In this document: positions 48,395-58,618 of the stretch, piece after piece
How positions within the stretch are numbered: position 1 is the stretch's first letter
Layout: the number at the start of each line of letters is the position of its first letter
Assembly (NCBI RefSeq): GCF_021134715.1
Contig: NC_060026.1
Coordinates: 12,453,001-12,517,000, forward strand
DNA length: 64,000 nt
DNA from: Daphnia pulex
Taxonomy: Eukaryota > Arthropoda > Branchiopoda > Diplostraca > Daphniidae
Reading direction: 5' to 3'
Notes under the pieces: model-generated
What the model was told of the DNA's origin: nothing
Seen by the model: the letters and a program-made list of their open reading frames with translations, nothing else
The model's database searches: none
Program-made: the position numbers and the translations under genes

Positions 48395-48597
48395 TCAAGT
48401 AGGATTATCAGCCAGGTGAAGTTCGAGCTTCAATGTGCACCTTGAGTTGTTGCAGCCAGTCAGTAAAATGTGTGATCAAACTGAGCTTTTGCATGCAGTC
48501 TTTGGTGCCGGTGTTATCCTGAAGTGTGGAAGAGCTATAGCAATGCTTCCAGTTTTATGGGATCAATCATGTGTGAATCGATGCTGGACAACCTGCT
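48395..48597 (+). repeat. Dispersed repeat, copy 1
   Basis: About 200 bp starting TTTTCAAGTAGGATTATCAG and running through CCTGAAGTGTGGAAGAGC to GATGCTGGACAACC. A diverged copy lies in opposite orientation at 56137-56343. It may be a mobile-element fragment or a piece of a gene family; no coding frame is shared cleanly between the two copies. Confidence 0.7.
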
Positions 48598-48784
48598 GCA
48601 AAAGCCAGTCACGTCTGTCGAATACGCCCACCGAGATCCCCGAACAACTTTTTACCGGAGATTACGAAACAAACCGCCGGAAAAAAGAGACCTTCTACTC
48701 GAAATTCAGCTCGACCGTATTTCGAAGACCAACGACACGAAAGTGCGCGTCTTCATCACGACGGAGCGCGACGACCAGGGATAG
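48524..48784 (+). CDS. Unrecognised short open frame, possible gene remnant
   Basis: An 86-codon frame that overlaps the dispersed repeat and continues with LDNLLQKPVTSVEYAHRDP and DRISKTNDTKVRVFITTERD before a stop. Composition after 48590 looks coding (GC-rich third positions, little low complexity) unlike the AT-rich surroundings. I do not recognise the protein. An overlapping frame from 48435 to 48791 is also open. It could be a fragment of a degraded gene. Confidence 0.25.
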   Translation: MWKSYSNASSFMGSIMCESMLDNLLQKPVTSVEYAHRDPRTTFYRRLRNKPPEKRDLLLEIQLDRISKTNDTKVRVFITTERDDQG

Positions 48785-48952
48785 ATGGTGATCGAAGTGG
48801 TCATGTTTTAAAAAAAGCCGATTGTCCTTCAAATGGCTCGAAATGGAAGATTTAATCATTCACCGAAGAAGCAAGTCGTTGACTCCTACCAAATGACTCA
48901 AATGTCAATTGGTATAAAGTGAGTTTTAAGCGTTTAATAATAAAGTTTAACC

Positions 48953-49283
48953 ATAACCATTTGATATTAATTTTGATTTTGGTTGTTGTAGACCCATCCC
49001 AAGGAACGCCAACCTACAGAAGAAAAGGCCATTGCATGTCCTTCACTTTCGAAGGTCACGGAGATCTTTACGTAAAACGCGTCATGCAGTGGTGTAGAGG
49101 CTGGGTGAGAACGGGATGTGTAACATAACCATTTGGTATTCATTTTGATATTGGTTGTTGTAGACCCATCCCCAGCAACGTCAACCTGCAGAAGGTCACG
49201 GAGATCATTAATACGTAAAACGTGTCATGCAGTGTGTGAAGAGTGCATAACATGTAGAGGTTGGGTGAGAATGACACGTGTTT
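48953..49283 (+). repeat. Imperfect direct tandem duplication (~170 bp unit)
   Basis: Unit 1 (48953-49124) and unit 2 (49125-49283) share ATAACCATTTG, TTGGTTGTTGTAGACCCATC, GAAGGTCACGGAGATC, CGTAAAACG and GTCATGCAGTG. Each contains a good 3' splice site (TTGGTTGTTGTAG|ACCC), as if an exon with its acceptor was duplicated. It ends about 60 bp before the TATA box of the Tyr-rich pseudogene. Confidence 0.75.
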
Positions 49284-49345
49284 CATCATTATCAAGCAGG
49301 TACAATAGCCGCAAGGCTTAAGAGGTGGAGGGAGGAAAAAAATTG

Positions 49346-49352
49346 TATAAAA
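49346..49352 (+). promoter_or_regulatory. TATA box of the Tyr/Thr-rich gene
   Basis: TATAAAA, with an initiator-like TTAGTCG about 30 bp downstream (near 49376-49382) and the ATG at 49468. Confidence 0.65.
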
Positions 49353-49467
49353 GGAGAGAGAAAAGGCGATTGAAATTAGTCGAGCGAGCATCTCCGACAC
49401 GGCAACAACTGCGGCGCACTATCTGTCACCAACTGCCTTCTTCTTCGTGTTAAATCAGTTCGCAATC

Positions 49468-50628
49468 ATGGGTAAATATTCTGTTTTTAAATGGAGTGTT
49501 GTATTAAAAGTTACTTTTGTTTAGTTTCAAACATGCCACTTATTATTGACTACTAATGTTAAAATTTATTATTTGTCTTGTTAACTATGGCGTCGTGCTG
49601 CTGTTGGGTGTTGTATCGTTGATGGCTGGGTCGACCACTGGTGTACCGATGTCTCCTGGGTATGGTGGATACCAAGCAACAGCAGCGCAAGAGTACTACA
49701 CCACGTCATCGCCTTACTACACAACAACGTCAACATACGTAACACCTGCTTAGTACACCGAGGCCCTCAAGTACTACATCACCAAGGATGCAGAGTATTA
49801 CACGAAAACTTACGCTGCTCCCAGCTACTACGCCAAAGCCCCGAAGTATTACTCTGCCTCAACTTACATCACCATCGAACACAGTACATCACCTGAGTAC
49901 TACACCACCAAAGCACCTAAGTATTATACTACAACCTGCGCTACTCCAGATAACTGTTATGATGCTCCCAAGTACTATTCTGCTCCCAGCTATTCCACTA
50001 AGGCTCCATACTATAACTACACCACCGAGGGACCGGAGTACTACACCACCGAGGGACCGGAGTACTACACCACCGAGGGACCGGAGTACTACACCACCGA
50101 GGGACCGGAGTACTACACCACCGAGGGACCGGAGTACTACACCACCGAGGGACCGGAGTACTACACCACCGAGGGACCGGAGTACTACACCGAGACTCCT
50201 AAATACTACTGATCCCAACTACTACACCGAGGCTCCAGCTTATAGCGCTTCAGCCAAAGCGGTCGAATACCACACCATGACGCTCAAGTACTACACTACC
50301 CTGAACTACACAACCACTACTGAGGAGGCAAAGTTCTACGTACCCCGTTCACTGCGGCTGTTATTTCGTACTACGTTGGACCGAAATACTACACTGAGGC
50401 TCCATTATACTACACTAAAACCTACGCTGACCTCATCTACTAACCGAGGCTCTCAAGTACTACACAACCGAGGCACCCGATTATTACACTACAACCTACG
50501 TTGCCCCCAGCTACTACACCGAAGCTTCGAAGTATTCCTCTGCCCAGAGTTACTATACCACCAAGACACTTGCATATTACACCACTAAAATCGCTTCTCC
50601 AGTTTACTATAGGTAGGCTCCTAAATAC
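49468..50628 (+). pseudogene. Decayed Tyr/Thr-rich repeat structural-protein gene
   Basis: Exon 1 would be ATG G|GTAAAT at 49468. Exon 2 starts near 49590 with a secretion signal (VVLLLGVVSLMAGSTTG), then SPGYGGYQATAAQEYYTTSS and repeated motifs such as EYYTT, APSYY, KAPKYYSA and TTEGPEYY. Such Tyr-rich repeats are typical of secreted structural or cuticle-like proteins. It looks dead. The expected acceptor before 49590 reads TG instead of AG. In-frame stops occur at 49751 (TAG where AAG is expected) and 50210 (TGA). Frameshifts occur near 50210, 50350-50375 and 50443. The residual repeat pattern continues to 50628 across all three frames. The promoter and poly(A) signal remain. Confidence 0.75.
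50021..50188 (+). repeat. Seven perfect 24-bp tandem repeats
   Basis: Seven identical head-to-tail units (start positions 50021, 50045, 50069, 50093, 50117, 50141, 50165), each encoding TTEGPEYY, inside the Tyr-rich pseudogene. Identity at every codon position indicates recent expansion. Confidence 0.95.
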
Positions 50629-50721
50629 TAGAGCCAAAATTTCTATTTTATTTATTTGTGTTCAGATTTTTATCTCCATAGTTAATAGTCACTGGGAATT
50701 GTTTATGATCTTTAATGATAA

Positions 50722-50727
50722 AATAAA
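50722..50727 (+). terminator. Poly(A) signal of the Tyr-rich pseudogene
   Basis: AATAAA about 95 bp after the end of the repeat-coding region. Confidence 0.55.
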
Positions 50728-51219
50728 TTTTTAAAATTGAGTTTTGACATTGCGACGTGTTCTAACTTTTATTGGATCTTATCTATTTTTGAAATGGCTA
50801 TTGCTCCAGTGGCTCTGCTTTCGGAGATGTTCTGGTAATTGGACTGACTTCATTTTCAGAGTAAGTTACGAAAGAGACGTACTGCTGTTTACTCTAAATT
50901 TGAAAGCTAACAGTTCTGTATAACTTTAGTTGGCGTAACAAAGGAGTTCATGGCCGATACAGTTTGGTTCCTCATAGAAGTTAATTGAAAAAGTCTGAAG
51001 ATGTAGTCACATGCCCATTACTTATGTGTAAATGGAAAATCTCAAAGTTGTAACAAATATACAACTTATAAGCATTATATCGTTAAAAACTATAAGTCAC
51101 AGCAAACAAAAAACTTTAAAAGGAATTGTTATATTGTCCCACCTCCACCCACAATTCCACCACATTTTACAGTCACATAAATTATACAATACTTACATAC
51201 ATACATACACTTAAGTTAA
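50728..51219. other. AT-rich intergenic DNA
   Basis: No gene, element or repeat recognised until a (CATA)n run at about 51195-51208, just left of the TTAA-flanked MITE. Confidence 0.5.
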
Positions 51220-51545
51220 CCCGTTGGCTGCCACGCCATACAACCCGTAGGTTGTTCTCTACTACTCTACGCGCCATGTCTGAAGGATCCATGACCAAGG
51301 TGGGACTTGCCATTGCTGACAAGTCCGGGCTGACACGGTGACAGGAGAAGATGGAATGCACGCCTCTAGAATCCATCACCGTATCGACAAGGGGGAAGTC
51401 CCTATGGTGCACTGCCTAACAGGCGCCTTGCGGCGAATCTTGGGCTGGTGCGACTCTCCGATCCCGCGGCATGTAAACCACGAGACCGAACAGCGCGGCC
51501 CGTGCTAAGGAGCTAGGGGAGAACAAAGGCGTGGCAGCCAACGGG
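51220..51545. mobile_element. piggyBac-type MITE (326 bp) with TTAA target duplication
   Basis: The ends are perfect inverted repeats beginning CCCGTTGGCTGCCACGCC and ending in its reverse complement. Both sides are flanked by TTAA (51216-51219 and 51546-51549). TTAA duplication plus CCC..GGG ends is the piggyBac signature. The inside is GC-rich, unlike the AT-rich surroundings, and has no transposase frame. Confidence 0.88.
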
Positions 51546-51813
51546 TTAACTAACACAGACAAAAAATATTACCAACAACAAATGAAGATCCGCGCTGACA
51601 TTTTTGAGATACCGGCGATGTTTTGGTGTCCATCTTCTCGACGTCTCCTCTGCATTACCTGAATAAAGACAAAACATTTCTTATTAAGTTACATGCTAAT
51701 AAAAGTTACATAATACAATAGGTACACTGATCTGTGTTTTTTTGGCTCAAAACTATAAAGGCGCACTTTGAATTACTTAAAATTAAGTTTTCAATAGTCA
51801 GAAATGTACACAG

Positions 51814-52360
51814 AACAAAGCTCACTTGCTAGTTCTATGAAAATTTTCCGGAACCAGACCGGAAGTAAGCGATAGCGCCTTAACCATTGACGTGGGACCA
51901 TCCACGCAGCTGACGGGGATGAAGGCCTACTGGGGCCCGCAAAAGGATAGCTCCAGTACTCAAACTGTATGAACTTAATGAAATCGTGTCGTGTAAGTGT
52001 AATCGAAGTGGATATGTGACATGTGCTGTAATTGCGTATTGTAGTTACTCCATCTCTCCATTTTTTCACTCTCCATGTTTTAATTCTCTTAAATGTATTA
52101 TCATATCGTTCACATTTTATCGATAGATCGTTGTCATGATCACATGAAAATAAATTCTATGCATCAGGAAAATTCTCAAAACCGGAAGTACGAAAACGTA
52201 CAAAACAAAACATGAACTTTACCACAAATTTGACGAGGATCACGAATATGTGGTTTTTTTGTACGTCAGATGAATATTTACTGAACTACTGACTGAAATG
52301 AGCAAACCGGAAGTAGAAAAAAAAAAGCAAATATCGAAAATTTAACAAGTGAGCTTTGTT
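51814..52360. mobile_element. Possible non-autonomous element with 15-bp inverted ends
   Basis: AACAAAGCTCACTTG at 51814-51828 recurs as its exact reverse complement at 52346-52360, about 547 bp end to end. Three CCGGAAGT octamers lie inside. I see no clear target duplication and no coding frame, so the boundaries and class are uncertain. Confidence 0.4.
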
Positions 52361-55300
52361 GGTGGAATAGTAATCGTCAGTTTTCACTAAAAAATTTCCA
52401 CAAAATAGCTCCCGATGCTTTTGCAAAGTAACTGAAACTGACTGTTTTGACAGCTAAAATTATCGAAAAGCCATCTAGCGTTAGAAACAAATAACACATC
52501 TGAGTAACACTTAAGTGCGCAAGAAGGGCCTGATTTTGAAATTATTACACAGACAGAGAGTTTAACGCAAATAGATTACTAGAAGATAATCTGCGAAAAT
52601 AAGTCAATTGTCCGATACCTGGCCATAATCCCGTGGTGAGTGACTGCAGGTGTGTCACAGCAACTGAAGTGATCCAACTCGCCAGTGAAGCAAGAAAAGT
52701 TGTGTTGCAGGCTACCAGCATATATGAAGCACTGAACCAGTGAAGCTGGATGAGCGTACGTCTTGAAGATAAGGATGGAGCAGAACGTTGGTGGAAGTCC
52801 CTCTTCTGTCATGGACAAAATCCAGCATTGGCTCAAGGATGTCCGTGGGGATCTTGCGTCGTCTGTTAAAAAAATGTGTTACATTAATGAAAATATAAAA
52901 ATTTTAAAAAGCATATCAATTTTACCTTTTCTAAGAAGCACACTGAAATGCCATGATGAAAAACCGTAATAATGGAATTACAGCAACCAACAGCATTACT
53001 CCTCAAGTTGAGATAAATTTCCTGCACTAAAGAAATTGTCATGAAGTATTGCAGTAGCATGGTGATAGGTGATATTGACGCTTACCTTTATCATATGGGT
53101 GATGATTTAGTAAGGCATCTGACGTTGGTGTGGTAGCAGTAATGGGAAAATGCCTTATCCCCGGACATTTTTATTCCACTATGTGTGTGCTTCAAACATG
53201 AGCTTTAGGCTTTTGACAGAATGAGGATCTAATGGACCATGGGAAATGACTGAGTGCTAAGTCAACTTGTTGGGATGACTGACAGTAGCTAAGCATCTAA
53301 AATTTGAAGAAATAAGTTGGTATAATAGAAAAATAAGGAAACTAGGTCAAGATAAACTTACATAAGATACGAAGTTCAATTTGGTATTTGAAATCACAGG
53401 AATAGAGGTATATAGCACAATTTGTTTCGCCCATTTCGTCTCGTTTCATGACATAGGGGACGTAGGAACAACAAGAACGACAGTGGCGACATCTAGTAAT
53501 GAGTTTTAAATCTTATGTTAGTTGCCCAATCACAGTCGCACATACATGCCATGTCCGACATTACCAATTTACCATGGACATTACAAGTCGTAACTTTCAA
53601 AAGTTCCTTCAAAACAATTAAACAAATTTAAGTAACTGATAACACAATCTTTAGCTAATGATTCTTACTCATTCTTGACTAAATGTGTTCAGATAATTTC
53701 AGCTGAAGTTTTCGTGTACCTGACCAACTAGGTGCTCGTGACAAATAAAATTGTCTAATCCAATAATGCAAGTTGGCAAGCTATGTCTTCTGAAGCTAAA
53801 CAATTTCTGTTGCAAGGTAGTTATTTTACTAAAATTTATCTGGTGTTCTTTCTTTGTTCTTTAAGGTTTATAATGTTCACATGAACTTTTCCCTGTCAAG
53901 ATTTTGTATATCTTCAAGCTATTGATGCCTTCGCCAGATCCAATTCTTTGCTGCTATCTATTTTGCGGCACAACAACAAGAAAATACTGCCCCTTAAGAT
54001 TTTGTGGTAATCGCCACTTAGTTCTAATTTAGGAGGACAATGTAAGATTGATAGATTTGAGGTATTTTGCTTTCTGTCACTACAATATATGGTTTGAAAA
54101 TCTAAATAATTAAATATACTCTCCTTTCAGGTTAATCCCTCTCCTCTGTTTTGGAAACTGACAAGAGATTGCTGGAATTGAAGACTGATAATTTGTGTAG
54201 ACTTGTGCATATCAGGCTCCCTTCTTTTCTGTGGCCCTGTTTCCTTAACTAACCACTAACCAACGCCCGCCGGTGGTCACTCATCCGCTGTGAAAAGCAG
54301 GAGGAGGGGAGGGCTCTGGTCGAACGGGGCCTTGGAAGGTGCATGATCCGAGAAAAACTTTTGGGAGGGTCATGACACTCTTAATATGAGAATTTAACCA
54401 GGAATCTTACCATGACCACATCTTCCCAGTAAAACTGGCCTCGCACTATTTAGTTTACTGTCCGCATTCAATCAGGGCAGGTTTTGTATTGTACAATAGA
54501 GTAAAATGATTTTTTTTTTGTAAAACAGGTTCGTATAGGAATTTTTTAATAACAAATTTTATATGATATTTAATCAGTTTGATGGGAAATAGGGTACATT
54601 GATTGGAAATTTTGAATTGCAGAAAAATTGCACATTATAGTTAATACCGTTATGATATAATATAGGATGAAATAATGGATTATAATTATTAATGGTTACA
54701 ATTTTTATTTCCACGTCGAAATTTTCTTAACATTTATTATACATATTAAAATGGGCGCATTTTTACTTAACCTAGATAGCTTAACTTATTCAACAATTCC
54801 ACCTTCCGTGCGTTTTAGAGCGTTTACAGTTCATAATATACTTCCCTCACATTAATTTTGTGTGCACATTCTAGTAACATACAACTAAATGCATCATATG
54901 AACTTGTCTCAAATCTGCATGTCACAACTCACAAATCATTCACCATTCCAAGTAGACCTAAGACATGATAATTTCTGCTGCGAAGACGCGAAAACAAACA
55001 CATTGCTCAAATTACTTGCAATGCGACAAAAACAAACTTAATGAGTACACTAAACAAAATCGGAAAATGACCAACATCGTAAATTCGATTTTGTTTGTTC
55101 TAATTAAACCATGGAACAGGCAGACACACCATTGGACTGCAACACCACAGGCAATTTCAGTCATCCGTCAAACATCAACACGGTGGAAAACCTATGAAAC
55201 AAAAAAAAATATGAAGCAAAAACAACTAACAAGCTGTTGTAAATGTGCAAAACAGGCAGCTTTCCAATTTATGCAGTCAGAAAGCAGCAAGATGTCAAGT

Positions 55301-56136
55301 AAAAATGTTCAGCATAAGACGGCAACAGCAAACAGCTTCAACTTAACCTGGCTGACAAATCCTATCAAAAGACAAAATATTTATTATATATACATTGTCG
55401 TCAAGCATACACATTTGTCAAATAAACCAGCAGGGAAAATTCAGATACTTTTGGCAAAATTCTGTAAAATTTCAGTGGAATTATAATTTAAATGAATCAA
55501 GAGCAATTAAGTGATTTAAAATCGCTAATAATTAATGGAATCTGTTTTAGAAATTGACTGATTTAATAATCATTATTTACCTTAGTATAACTAATAATCC
55601 CTTACTAAAGACAATGTTAAGAAAGAATTACCGTTTGTGGAGAATTCCGGTAGCAAGTGCCTTTGATTAATAGCTAAATGTGACCACGTGCTGTGTTCTC
55701 AAAATACAAGAAAAGATTCACCTATGGTTAAGAATCAATGATTAACTATGACTATAAAAAAGTTATCATAACAAACAAAGAGAAGAGTCGAGTACCTTTG
55801 CAGAAAGCAACTGCACTTTGGAGAAAATGACAATCATTTTCAGTCTGATTAGTCGTAATGTAGGTACAATTATCTCACACGGTCGAACAGGTTCAAACTC
55901 TTTCAATCAAATAAAAGGTTAACAGCTTCATCATCCATCACAGTCATCCTACACTGCCTTGTGGGTTGTGGCTCCTTTGTCGATCACCACCTGGTAACAA
56001 GAAATTTTAAAATTCCACTAATTACAACATCTTTTTCCTTGTCTGCCCAGGCTCTTTTACTTCTGCTTCATGATAAAATTGGTTAAAACATCAGAAAAAA
56101 TACTGAATCCCAATATCAACTTAAAACTAACATACA
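52361..56136. other. AT-rich region without an identifiable gene
   Basis: No exon set can be assembled. The 37-codon segment near 53909-54010 (DFVYLQAIDAFARS and more) and an ATG-started 12-codon piece ending at a GT donor near 53779-53814 look mildly coding, but I could not join them. The longest open frame (54965-55486) has the Lys/Asn/Thr/Gln composition expected of AT-rich non-coding DNA. Confidence 0.45.
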
Positions 56137-56343
56137 TTTGGGTCCAGCATTGATTCAGACATGATATCCCATAAGACTTGAAGCATATAGCTCTTTTACA
56201 CTTCAGGAGAGCACCAGCAACAACGACTGAACATCTCAATATCACACCTTCCACTGGCTGGCTTCAACAAATCCATATGAAAATTGGACTGCAACAAAGA
56301 AGCTCAGACTTCATCTGACTGTTAATCCTACTTGAAAAAATTC
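56137..56343 (-). repeat. Dispersed repeat, copy 2 (inverted)
   Basis: The reverse strand reads TTTTTTCAAGTAGGATTAAC through CCTGAAGTGTAAAAGAGC and TCTTATGGGATATCATG to CAATGCTGGACCC, parallel to copy 1 at 48395-48597. The two face each other across 7.5 kb. Confidence 0.7.
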
Positions 56344-58008
56344 ATTACCGTAGAAACGGAAAATATTGATAAAAGTGTGACATGTGGAAGAAGACGCCTC
56401 ACATACAGCAGCTGTTTTATTTTTAATTACCACCTAAATCAGGAAGCTGCAAATGAAGGATCCCAAAGGATCCCGAAGGATCCCGAAGGACCCCAAATGA
56501 ACTGGTAGTTAAAACTACAATTTTTTAACTGTTGATTATCTGTTACTATTTTTGGAGTTTGACGTGAATGAACAACACCCTCTTGTTAGGGTATCTAATA
56601 TCTAAGGCAATTTGTAAATGGTTAGATGGAACCGTCAAAACAGACAATTGGGCAGTAAATTTTTCTCCTCTAGGAAATCATTGCAAGCAAGGCAAAAATA
56701 AGATCGTAAAAATACGTAAAATAGAGAATAACTATGTCACACCATCTCAAAAATGAAGCTTTGTTGACTAAGAATTGAAAGTTCTTCAAGAATCTATGCT
56801 AATCCACTAACTAAATATACAGTGGGAAAATGTATAAACATAATTACTTCTATTTCTGCCACTTTTTTCCATATGGGATGTGACGTACAGCCCTAGTAAT
56901 GGACGAAATTTCGGAAAAATACACAGGAGCATGACAGAAGTTTCAGGCCACGCGATCAGATGATTTGGCCAAGTGCAAATTAAAGGATAGATTATACCTG
57001 CAAATTAACACATAAAAACGCATTCAGTAAGGAAAGCCTTAAGAAAGTCAAAACAGAATAGAGCAATTACCTTTTTAACTTGCTGGAAAATGTAAAAACA
57101 CACGGCATGGTGAGAAGTAAGACTTGGAAACAAATGGATAATGGCGGAAATTTCGTCGCTGAACGCTGATTATGAGTCACGGAGACACTGCGCTACCTGG
57201 TGGACATATTTTAGCCACCTAGTGACAGCCGACAGATTCCTTGGTATAAAAAAAGCTAGAGCCAGGTGCATTTTGAGGTCTCCAACTTGCTGGTAAAGAT
57301 GAGTTGACATGAGGATATACCGATATAGAACACTTTCACGAATCACGCTTGATACACAAAAACACAACCCATTCATTGCACCGCTGATTGGTCGCTTGAC
57401 TCGCATCTTGAAAGATGGAATCAAAGCATTGTCGCGTGTTTAGACTTCTTAGTAGTTGTGTAAAACTAAACAGAAGTTAAAGAATGTTTCACACGTAGGG
57501 CCTACTTCAAAACGAAAAACGTGAGTAAACTTAAAAAATGGGTCCCGTAATTAACGGGTAGTAGCGTTTACCAGAATATTCGAGGTCCTTAAGGAATACA
57601 TTTCCCTCAACGTCGAAGCATTTCTAAACTCTGTAATATTAGCCGGACGTGAAGATCTTCATAAGACTGAGACTAATAACCTTAGTCTTAAAACCTTAGT
57701 CCGAGAACTTTCGATAAAAGCCTTCAATTTAGTAACTTTTGCTTCTTTATCAGGGTTGATGATGGAAATTAAACTAAACAAGTTTAACTTTCTGTTCTGC
57801 TTTTTTGAACGACTTGGCCAAATTTCTAGATATTTCTCTTGTCGTAACCGGTCGTAACTTTGTATTCTTCTTGATTTTAATCAATGCTCTTAGTATATGT
57901 TTAATTAATGATTTTAGTATATAGAGTTTGTTGCATTCAGAATCTCTCTTCTCTTTTCGGCTATTTTGTTTCTGAATATCGCTTAAAAATATAACAAATT
58001 TGCTGCAC
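56344..58008. other. AT-rich intergenic region
   Basis: Contains a small 10-bp tandem repeat (GGATCCCGAA-type, about 56458-56500) and no recognisable gene on either strand. Confidence 0.5.
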
Positions 58009-58359
58009 ATCCAGAATGGTTATACGTTCTGCTTCGACCTGCATACATATCAAATTACACGTCTGTTTATATCCATCCATCACGCGAACACAACACAGTC
58101 GACAATCTTGCACATGCACTGGCAAGACTCGGGAAAACCCAATTCGAATGAGTCTGAATTCATATTTATCTATGTTTGTATATCCGGAATGGGTATGTTC
58201 CACTTCGACCGGCCTCGACCCAGTATCAACCAATCACCAAGTATAAAATTATACTTCTCTTTATTATTTACAATCGCCGACAACATTATGTTGAACTTTA
58301 TAATCGCGCGTAAACACACATATGCAATGGCGAAAGTCTGGAAAAACCCAATTCGAGTG
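58009..58359 (+). repeat. Duplicated upstream (promoter-proximal) segment
   Basis: Segment 1 (58009-58150) and segment 2 (58182-58359) share the same order of motifs: ATCC-GAATGG-TAT, then CTTCGACC, then AATC-GC--ACA, then a closing GG-AAAACCCAATTCGA. Only the second is followed by a good TATA box (58376); the first is followed by CATATTTATC at the matching place. Confidence 0.6.
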
Positions 58360-58375
58360 TGTGTCTTCAATCATG

Positions 58376-58440
58376 TATAAATACGCAATAAATGGTGACA
58401 GTTCCTATTCAGTTTGAAATATTCGTCGACAGGCTTGTCG
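58376..58440 (+). promoter_or_regulatory. TATA box, initiator and 5' UTR exon of the exon-array gene
   Basis: TATAAAT at 58376-58382 lies 35 bp before TTCAGTTT (initiator, start at about 58411). The likely non-coding first exon runs 58411-58440 and ends CTTGTCG|GTAAAA. The next acceptor TATTCCAG is at 58608. Confidence 0.65.
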
Positions 58441-58618
58441 GTAAAATTAAAATTAGTCTCCGTATCCATCCTCATCTCATCAGCATATGCGGCAAGTTAG
58501 GCCTTTTATACCTATTAAATTTACATTTTATTTATTTTCATGAAATGGAATAGAAAAATACTGTTATTTTCAATTTAATTTTAATTGGAACACAAATCTT
58601 TATTCCAGTTGATTGAAA

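Noticed and set aside
49788..50588. 266-codon open frame with TTPPRDRS repeats, and the minus-strand VVLRSLGG frame over the same DNA
   Set aside because: Both are shifted-frame readings of the 24-bp repeats; the TTEGPEYY frame matches the flanking Tyr-rich sequence and is the ancestral one.
54965..55486. 173-codon open frame
   Set aside because: Lys/Asn/Thr/Gln-rich composition of AT-rich DNA, no start context, no domain, no neighbouring exons.
58000..58380. 126-codon open frame upstream of the exon-array gene
   Set aside because: It lies across the duplicated promoter-proximal segment and TATA box and shows no domain; better explained as regulatory DNA.
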